Source: CAZRIZ01 sp964625885
GTDB taxonomy: Bacteria > Patescibacteriota > Saccharimonadia > Saccharimonadales > Saccharimonadaceae
Reading direction: 5' to 3'
Length of the DNA: 64,000 nucleotides
Assembly (NCBI GenBank): GCA_964625885.1
Contig: CAZVBM010000001.1
Span: 1 to 64,000 of the forward strand
Shown here: piece by piece, positions 59,005 through 64,000 of the stretch
Position numbering within the stretch: position 1 is the first letter of the stretch
How the letters are laid out: each line of letters begins with the position of its first letter
Notes under the pieces: generated by a model
Databases searched by the model: none
The model's input: only the letters and a program-made list of their open reading frames with translations
What the model was told of the DNA's origin: nothing
Position numbers and translations under genes: made by a program

Positions 59005-59988
59005 ATGTCATCACTAAATCACATAAAAGATAAGATCCGCGGACGTGGTATTCGCGTAATTTTTGCCGACGGCGCCGACGTTAGGCTACCAAAAGCGATT
59101 CGAATTTTACTTGACGAGGCCCTGATAAAGCCAGTTGTGGTTATCAATTCTAAAAATTCTAACTTGATTAACCATTATCCAAGCGAAGCTGAAATTATTG
59201 ATTGCAGCGACCATAAACAAGCCGAAAAATGGGCGAAAAAGATCGCCGCAATTGATCCGAACCGGGAAATCGGGCGAACCATTCGCGATTTTGAGAATCC
59301 GCTTTTTGCCGCCAGCACTATTTTGGCAGCTGGAGGCGCCGATGCGATAGTGGCCGGACTGATTGACACAACGCGCGATGTGATTCGTGCCATGTTGCAC
59401 CAAGTTGGTCTAGCTAAAGGACGTAATTTGGCATCTAGCTATTTTCTACTCGACCTATCAAATAACTCAAAACGACCTGGCTTGATGGCGGTGGCTGATT
59501 GTGGCATGGTGATTGACCCAACGGCTGAACAGCTAGCGCAAATCGCCCTCGATACCGCTAAGAGCACGACCATATTGCTAGACTGGACACCAAAAGTCGC
59601 CATGCTGTCGTTTTCGACCCTCGGCAGCGCTGAAAGCCCAGCGACTCAAAAAGTTGTTCAGGCAACCGAGATTATTAAGATTAAACAGCCTAGACTAAAC
59701 GTAGTGGGGGAAATTCAATTTGACGCTGCTATCAACCCCGAGATTGCTAAAACAAAGCTACCCGAGGACGCACCTATAAAAGGCGATGCTAATATCTTTA
59801 TCTTTCCTAATCTCGACGCCGGCAATATCGGCTATAAAATCATTGAACAATTAACTGGCGCACACGCTTACGGACCAGTCTTGCAGGGTTTTGCCAAAAG
59901 CGCCAGCGACATGTCGCGCGGATCAACCGTTGAAGACATCGTCGGCGCCGCTAGCATCGCCGCCGCCGATAGTCTAAAAAACAGATAG
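59005..59988 (+). CDS. Phosphate acetyl/butyryl transferase
   Basis: 327 residues of the PTA/PTB family: RVIFADGADVRLPKA at the start, AIVAGLIDTTRDVIRAML, VADCGMVIDPTAEQLAQIA, AMLSFSTLGSAES, VVGEIQFDAA and FIFPNLDAGNIGYK. It interconverts acetyl-CoA and acetyl phosphate, allowing ATP production with acetate kinase. I start at ATG 59005: a TATAAT box ends 7 bases upstream (leaderless), whereas an upstream in-frame start at 58969 lies before it. Confidence 0.92.
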   Translation: MSSLNHIKDKIRGRGIRVIFADGADVRLPKAIRILLDEALIKPVVVINSKNSNLINHYPSEAEIIDCSDHKQAEKWAKKIAAIDPNREIGRTIRDFENPLFAASTILAAGGADAIVAGLIDTTRDVIRAMLHQVGLAKGRNLASSYFLLDLSNNSKRPGLMAVADCGMVIDPTAEQLAQIALDTAKSTTILLDWTPKVAMLSFSTLGSAESPATQKVVQATEIIKIKQPRLNVVGEIQFDAAINPEIAKTKLPEDAPIKGDANIFIFPNLDAGNIGYKIIEQLTGAHAYGPVLQGFAKSASDMSRGSTVEDIVGAASIAAADSLKNR

Positions 59989-59992
59989 TGGT

Positions 59993-60217
59993 ATGACTAA
60001 ACGATTGCACGCTCAAATCAAACCAAATAGCAAACACAGAGAGGGTGTAGAACGACTCGATGACACATTTCTAATCTACGTAAAAGCACCAGCCAAAGAC
60101 GGCAAGGCCAACCAACGAGTAATTGAGCTTTTGGCTAAACATTTTCAGACCAGTAAAAGCCGAGTTAAATTAATTAGCGGCCACGCTAGCCGCTATAAGA
60201 CTTTTGAAATAGAGTAG
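59993..60217 (+). CDS. DUF167 (YggU) family protein
   Basis: 74 residues with the DUF167 signature: QIKPNSKHREGVERLD, VKAPAKDGKANQRVIELLAKHF, and SRVKLISGHASRYKTFEI. A small fold of unknown function. It starts 4 bases after the phosphotransacetylase stop and is cotranscribed with it. Confidence 0.9.
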   Translation: MTKRLHAQIKPNSKHREGVERLDDTFLIYVKAPAKDGKANQRVIELLAKHFQTSKSRVKLISGHASRYKTFEIE

Positions 60218-60228
60218 AATATCAACAG

Positions 60229-60301
60229 GCCCGCGTAGCTTAATGGATAAAGCGCTAGCCTCCGGAGCTAGAGACTGTGGGTTCGACCCCCGCCGCGAGC
60301 A
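60229..60301 (+). tRNA. tRNA-Arg (CCG)
   Basis: Acceptor GCCCGCG/CGCGAGC (one C-A mismatch at the third pair), anticodon stem CTAGC/GCTAG with loop CTCCGGA (anticodon CCG), T-arm GTGGG-TTCGACC-CCCGC, discriminator A and encoded CCA (60302-60304). Confidence 0.92.
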
Positions 60302-60305
60302 CCAA

Positions 60306-60335
60306 ATAAAAATTACCAGCTAGCTGGTAATTTTT
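60306..60335. terminator. Bidirectional terminator between tRNA-Arg and the LOG gene
   Basis: AAAAATTACCAGC-TA-GCTGGTAATTTTT, a 13-base-pair stem with T runs in both directions. Confidence 0.87.
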
Positions 60336-60345
60336 ACAGATTAAG

Positions 60346-61041
60346 TTATTTTTTTCGAAACTCTGGTTCCGGTTCGTTAATTAAACGCAAAGCTTCATCA
60401 ACATCATCGGTAATAGTATAGAGCTGCTCATCACCCTCAGAGATAAAACCGTTCTCCAAGAGATTGCGCTTAATAAACTCGTCTAGGCCGTCCCAGAACC
60501 AGCTGCCAAACAGAATTACCTTTAGGCGAGGCATCTTCTTGGTTTGAATCATAGTAACGATCTCAAACAGCTCGTCCAAAGTACCAAAACCACCGGGAAA
60601 ATAAATGTAAGCATGTGAATAAAATGACAGCGCAACCTTACGGGTAAAGAAGTAGTGAAATTCTAGCTCATCAGTTGTGTACGGGTTGGGATGCTGCTCA
60701 TGCGGTAGCTTGATGTTAAAGCCAACCGACGCACCGCCTGCATCGTACGCACCTTTATTTGAAGCGCCCATTATGCCAGCGCCACCGCCAGACAAAACCA
60801 TGTAGCCTTGTTTGGCTAGTCGACCAGCCAATTCATAGGCCGCATCACGATCGTCTTTGTTATTATCCAAATCACGCGCCGACCCGAAAAAAGTGACACG
60901 CTTTGGGTATTTGTTTAGTATTTCAAAGGCCTTGACAAACTCGTCGTCACTACCAAGCATACCGTGCTGGGACTGACGCTGAGCAGCCAGCATCTCCTGA
61001 CCCGGCTCCCAGCTTTGATTATCTGAATTATTCTTTTGCAT
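60346..61041 (-). CDS. LOG family protein (cytokinin riboside 5'-monophosphate phosphoribohydrolase-like)
   Basis: 231 residues. The LOG signatures VTFFGSARD, VLSGGGAGIMGASNKGA and FPGGFGTLDELFE are intact. Family members hydrolyse nucleoside 5'-monophosphates to base and ribose phosphate; in bacteria they act on AMP or similar. A TGATATAAT box ends 8 bases before the ATG (leaderless). Separated from the MFS gene by 28 bases. Confidence 0.9.
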   Translation of the reverse strand: MQKNNSDNQSWEPGQEMLAAQRQSQHGMLGSDDEFVKAFEILNKYPKRVTFFGSARDLDNNKDDRDAAYELAGRLAKQGYMVLSGGGAGIMGASNKGAYDAGGASVGFNIKLPHEQHPNPYTTDELEFHYFFTRKVALSFYSHAYIYFPGGFGTLDELFEIVTMIQTKKMPRLKVILFGSWFWDGLDEFIKRNLLENGFISEGDEQLYTITDDVDEALRLINEPEPEFRKK

Positions 61042-61069
61042 ATTGGATTATTATATCAGTTTTAGTCGC

Positions 61070-62254
61070 CTATAAGAAGGCCTTAGCGCGATCTTGCTTT
61101 GGACTCAAGAAGAATAGTAGGACTAGCGCAGCAATAGCTGACATTACGCCACCAAAGGCAAATGAAACAACTGGACCAAATTGATTCCACAGTAGGCCAA
61201 AGAGTACACTAGCTGGAAGCAGGGCGACGCCAGCTACCGTAGCCTGCAACCCTAACATAGTGCCACGCAGCTCTCTTGGTGCGATCTCCGCCACAAAGGC
61301 TCGCTCAACACCAGTCGTAGCCGCCGTATATAAACCAAGGACGATGAATGACACAACCATCATCCAATCACCTGGCGCAGCTGCCAACGAGAAATAGACC
61401 ATTGAGAATAGCGCATAGCCAAGCACCAACACACGCTTGCGGCCACCTTTTTTATCAGACATTCGGCCAAAAGGAACAGCGAAAATAGCGGCGCTAACAT
61501 GATAGAGGAAATACAATAAGATTGCATCAGCCGCGCTGAAACCAACGTCCTGAGCACGCAACAGAAGAAAGGCATTAGACGAATTGCCGAGAGTAAAAAT
61601 AAACACCACCAACAAATACAATTTTAGTCGGCTATCAAGTCGATGAATGTTTTTCCAGAACGGAATGGGCTTGGGTCGGACTGGCTTACCTTTAGTTTTG
61701 TCCTTTACAAGCACAGCAAAAATAAACAGGCCAATCATCGCCGGCACAGTCGACCAGAGGAACACCTTAGTAAATTGTTCGCTACCGTTAAGCGTTTTAA
61801 CTAGAAAATAGGCAATTAAGATACCGAGTGCACTACCAACCATGTCGAGCATCTTATGGATACCATAAGCATTACCTAAGTGCCTCTTATTAACACTTTC
61901 GCTAACCATGAGGTCGCGAGGAGTTACACGCAACCCCTTGCCCGTGCGATCAACCATCCGCGCAAAAAGCACGCCAAGCCAAGAAGTTGAGAATATCAAA
62001 CCAATCTTATAAAAAACCCCTAGCAGATAGCCGATAAAAACGATCGGCTTTTTTTGGTTGTATTTATCAGCAATATGACCGCTAAAGGTTTTGAGCAAGC
62101 TCGCTAAGCTTTCAGCGATACCCTCAATAACGCCGATGGTAGCAGGAGTGGCACCAAATTTAGTCGCCAGGAAAATTGGCACAATCGGATAAACCATATC
62201 AGAGCTGATGTCAGCAAAACAACTAACCAAGCCAATGAGAATAACGTCAAGCAT
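61070..62254 (-). CDS. Major facilitator superfamily transporter
   Basis: About 394 residues and twelve membrane helices. The MFS loop motif appears as FSGHIADKYNQKKPI between helices 2 and 3 and again as FGRMSDKKGGRKRV between helices 8 and 9. It resembles putative permeases with an RDLMVSES segment; the substrate is unknown. I start at ATG 62254: a TATAAT box ends 6 bases upstream, so the mRNA would be leaderless. A longer start at 62269 would include that box. Confidence 0.85.
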   Translation of the reverse strand: MLDVILIGLVSCFADISSDMVYPIVPIFLATKFGATPATIGVIEGIAESLASLLKTFSGHIADKYNQKKPIVFIGYLLGVFYKIGLIFSTSWLGVLFARMVDRTGKGLRVTPRDLMVSESVNKRHLGNAYGIHKMLDMVGSALGILIAYFLVKTLNGSEQFTKVFLWSTVPAMIGLFIFAVLVKDKTKGKPVRPKPIPFWKNIHRLDSRLKLYLLVVFIFTLGNSSNAFLLLRAQDVGFSAADAILLYFLYHVSAAIFAVPFGRMSDKKGGRKRVLVLGYALFSMVYFSLAAAPGDWMMVVSFIVLGLYTAATTGVERAFVAEIAPRELRGTMLGLQATVAGVALLPASVLFGLLWNQFGPVVSFAFGGVMSAIAALVLLFFLSPKQDRAKAFL

Positions 62255-62312
62255 TATACAATTATACAATATTTAGCCTATTAAAACATCCTTTGTGATA
62301 AAATAAAGTACT

Positions 62313-62388
62313 GATGGGTATTAGCTCAGTTGACAGCCCTGAGTCAAAATAAATAATGGCGCAGCGCTCTACCGACAACACGCCCACC
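62313..62388 (+). repeat. Rearranged tRNA-Ala-like element, copy 1
   Basis: GGGTATTAGCTCAGTTG matches the 5' end of tRNA-Ala with two changes. It is followed by ACAGCCCTGAGTC and, after an AT-rich spacer, GCGCTCTACCGAC, the reverse complement of the D-arm continuation GGTAGAGCGC. CTCAG...CTGAG forms a D-arm-like hairpin. The end ACGCCCA can pair with the 5' TGGGTAT except for one mismatch. It lacks anticodon and T arms. Confidence 0.6.
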
Positions 62389-62429
62389 TTGCAAGCAAGT
62401 AGAGTTATAATTAAAAATTAGTTAGGTAT

Positions 62430-62500
62430 GGGGTGTTAGCTCAGTTGACAGCCCTGAGCCAAATCGATAATAGCGCTGAGCGCTCTACCGACGAAGGCTC
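62430..62500 (+). repeat. Rearranged tRNA-Ala-like element, copy 2
   Basis: The 18-base start GGGGTGTTAGCTCAGTTG is identical to the real tRNA-Ala 113 bases downstream; with the TAT before it the match is 21 bases. It then diverges to ACAGCCCTGAGCC, a spacer, and GCGCTCTACCGAC, as in copy 1. GCTCAG...CTGAGC pairs perfectly. No anticodon arm or CCA follows. Confidence 0.62.
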
Positions 62501-62542
62501 AAACGAAAACAAAAGCGAAAATTAATAAGTAGATTATATTAT

Positions 62543-62615
62543 GGGGTGTTAGCTCAGTTGGTAGAGCGCAGCATTCGCATTGCTGAGGCCGCGAGTTCGA
62601 CTCTCGCACACTCCA
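62543..62615 (+). tRNA. tRNA-Ala (CGC)
   Basis: Acceptor GGGGTGT/ACACTCC, D-arm GCTC/GAGC, anticodon stem CAGCA/TGCTG with loop TTCGCAT (anticodon CGC), T-arm GCGAG-TTCGACT-CTCGC, discriminator A and encoded CCA (62616-62618). Confidence 0.95.
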
Positions 62616-62635
62616 CCAGAAATTATTTGTAATTT

Positions 62636-63121
62636 ATGAAAGTTGATTTTCGAAATCTAACCGCCCAAGAAGCGGAAACTATATCCGACGAAATAAAGAA
62701 TACTAAAAATATCACTGGCTATACGCCAGCTGAGTTATTAAAGCTTGGTAATATGCTGGTTGCCATTGAAGATAAAACAATTACTGGTGTATTGTACTAC
62801 AAAGAACACCAAAAGTTTATTGATTTAAAAATCATGATCGTAATCGCCAAATGGCGGGGGCGGGGAATTGGGCGAGAGCTGTTTCAGAAATTTATAGCAA
62901 AAGCCAAGAAAAATAAAAAGATTTATACCATCACTAAGAGCCCAGAAGTCATTGCCTTAATCAGTAAAGCTGGATTTAAAAACGTCGGCTGGTTTGGCTT
63001 GCCAGTCTTGGCTCAATTAAACGAAATAGCCAAAGGCTTCAGTCTCTATCGCATCAAAGAAGCGTTCCGAAAAGGCATGCTAAATGACAAAAATAAATTC
63101 TCACACTGGGTGCGAAACTAA
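62636..63121 (+). CDS. GNAT family N-acetyltransferase
   Basis: 161 residues with the GNAT acetyl-CoA site WRGRGIGRELFQKF (about 81-94) preceded by the strand LKIMIVIAK. The acceptor substrate is unknown. No ribosome binding site is visible; it starts 18 bases after the tRNA-Ala CCA, so it may be read from the tRNA promoter. Its stop overlaps that of the convergent exchanger by 4 bases. Confidence 0.82.
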   Translation: MKVDFRNLTAQEAETISDEIKNTKNITGYTPAELLKLGNMLVAIEDKTITGVLYYKEHQKFIDLKIMIVIAKWRGRGIGRELFQKFIAKAKKNKKIYTITKSPEVIALISKAGFKNVGWFGLPVLAQLNEIAKGFSLYRIKEAFRKGMLNDKNKFSHWVRN

Positions 63122-64000
63122 ACCAAAATCTCAACTAGCACGTAGGTCAGCCATATTAGCAATAGAATCACCGCTTCTGGGCGCTTGATACGATAGTGGC
63201 TTTTAATAAAGAATACCAAAATAATTGACGATACTACCATAAATATACCGGCAATATAGGCAATCCGAGCTGGAAACTCAAACGGCCTGATAACTGCCAG
63301 CAGACCAATTACGACCGTAGCGTCGGCCAAAACCGATCCCATGATATCGCCGACTGCCAATGACGTTTGCCTATCTTTAACAGCCTTATAGGAGAAGGCT
63401 AACTCTGGGATCACCGTACCGAGGCCGACTATCAAGATACCAATCAAAACCGGTGCAACTCCAATCGCCCGCGCCAACTCGGTCGCTGACTCAACTGTAA
63501 AATGAGCGCCAATTAGCAGTATGGCCATGCTCAATACTAATAGCCCAAGATTGCGCCAAATATATTTACTGTCAATGTCGCGCGGGCCACCACTAACATT
63601 GACCGATTTACTAAATATGAAGATATAGAAAATAATACCAACGATAATCATCGTGATGCCTTCTTCGCGAGAGTAGTGACCGTCTAGGCCAAGTAGCATA
63701 GGAATAGCCATAAACAGCGGGTAGGCGAGGAGCTTTTTGGCTAACTGCTTCTCAACTCGCAAACCAGATTTGCCGGCCGCGAAGGTAATAAGAGCAAACA
63801 CCAGTGTCAAATCTGCCACGTTTGACCCCATAATCGTGCCAACGCCAAATTCTGGCTGGCCTTGAAAAGCCGCGCTAATTGCAATCATAGTTTCTGGCAA
63901 AATCGATATAAAAGAAACAATAATAAAACCGACCATAAAGCGCGACAGCCTAAAACCCTCGGCGAATTTCTCAGCATACCTAGTCGATAGGCTAGCACCT
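63118..64000 (-). CDS. CaCA-family Na+/Ca2+ or Ca2+/H+ exchanger (5' end outside window)
   Basis: At least 294 residues. The alpha-1 repeat is seen in FIIVSFISILPETMIAI followed by GTIMGSNVADLTLVFAL. The alpha-2 repeat is LIVGLGTVIPELAFS with LAVGDIMGSVLADATVV. About nine membrane helices are in view. It belongs to the YrbG-like cation exchanger family. The frame stays open upstream of ATG 63936 (ending RYAEKFAEGFRLSRF before it), so the true start lies beyond the right edge. Confidence 0.85.
   Translation of the reverse strand, partial: GASLSTRYAEKFAEGFRLSRFMVGFIIVSFISILPETMIAISAAFQGQPEFGVGTIMGSNVADLTLVFALITFAAGKSGLRVEKQLAKKLLAYPLFMAIPMLLGLDGHYSREEGITMIIVGIIFYIFIFSKSVNVSGGPRDIDSKYIWRNLGLLVLSMAILLIGAHFTVESATELARAIGVAPVLIGILIVGLGTVIPELAFSYKAVKDRQTSLAVGDIMGSVLADATVVIGLLAVIRPFEFPARIAYIAGIFMVVSSIILVFFIKSHYRIKRPEAVILLLIWLTYVLVEILV

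Noticed and set aside
62313..62500. Two extra functional tRNA-Ala genes
   Set aside because: Neither copy has an anticodon arm, T arm or CCA end.

Overview
The window looks like a stretch of chromosome from a Patescibacteria/CPR bacterium, most likely Candidatus Saccharibacteria (TM7). This is inferred from gene content and protein character: one-domain minimal enzymes, a class III ribonucleotide reductase, FemABX, a UvrD helicase fused to a nuclease, pilin-like surface proteins, and a standard genetic code with UGA used as a stop. There is a 100-base assembly gap at 1963-2062, so this is a draft genome, probably from a metagenome.

Layout. 1-7.5 kb: the 5' end of formate-THF ligase, a broken S51 peptidase, a DUF2419 queuosine-salvage hydrolase, a tRNA-Trp interrupted by the gap, pyrophosphatase, hisS, a P-loop kinase, a YgjP-type metallopeptidase, a soluble histidine kinase and a GT2 glycosyltransferase. 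7.5-13 kb: secE-nusG-rplK, an inverted Nudix-like gene, rplA, a small membrane protein, and rplJ-rplL with an L10 leader. 13-22 kb: replication and repair genes (dnaX, dnaB, ybaB, recR, DHH phosphoesterase) and cysS. 22-33 kb: a structured-RNA candidate, an AI-2E permease, tgt, a VWA module, FemX, queA, an ABC exporter and a P-type ATPase. 33-37 kb: nrdD-nrdG behind a structured leader. 36-42 kb: several single-gene units with very strong Shine-Dalgarno sites, a TrmA-family RNA methyltransferase, a CapA-like protein and murI. 42-45 kb: tRNA-Gln preceded by a rearranged tRNA-like copy, and an LRR surface protein whose promoter spacer holds a run of eight G. 45-56 kb: UvrD-nuclease, REP-like repeats, dus, a pilin-like RCC1 protein, glutaredoxin, smpB, xth and a HAD gene. 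56-64 kb: tRNA-Gly, SDR, tdk, an RRM protein, pta, tRNA-Arg, LOG, MFS, tRNA-Ala behind two tRNA-like copies, GNAT and a Ca2+/H+-type exchanger cut by the window edge.

Two modes of gene expression stand out. Many housekeeping genes have a TATAAT-like -10 box (often TGnTATAAT) ending 6-9 bases before the ATG and no Shine-Dalgarno site, which implies leaderless mRNAs. A second set has a -35, a 17-base spacer, a -10, a 5' UTR and a strong AAGGAGGG site. The leaderless pattern was used to choose several start codons.

Points most worth a second look: the leaderless architecture, the possible phase-variable promoter of the LRR protein, rearranged tRNA-like elements upstream of two unrelated tRNA genes, loss of the structural zinc-finger cysteines in both DnaX and RecR, a queuosine salvage set with an unusual Tgt pocket, and a pilin-like N-terminus joined to an RCC1 propeller.
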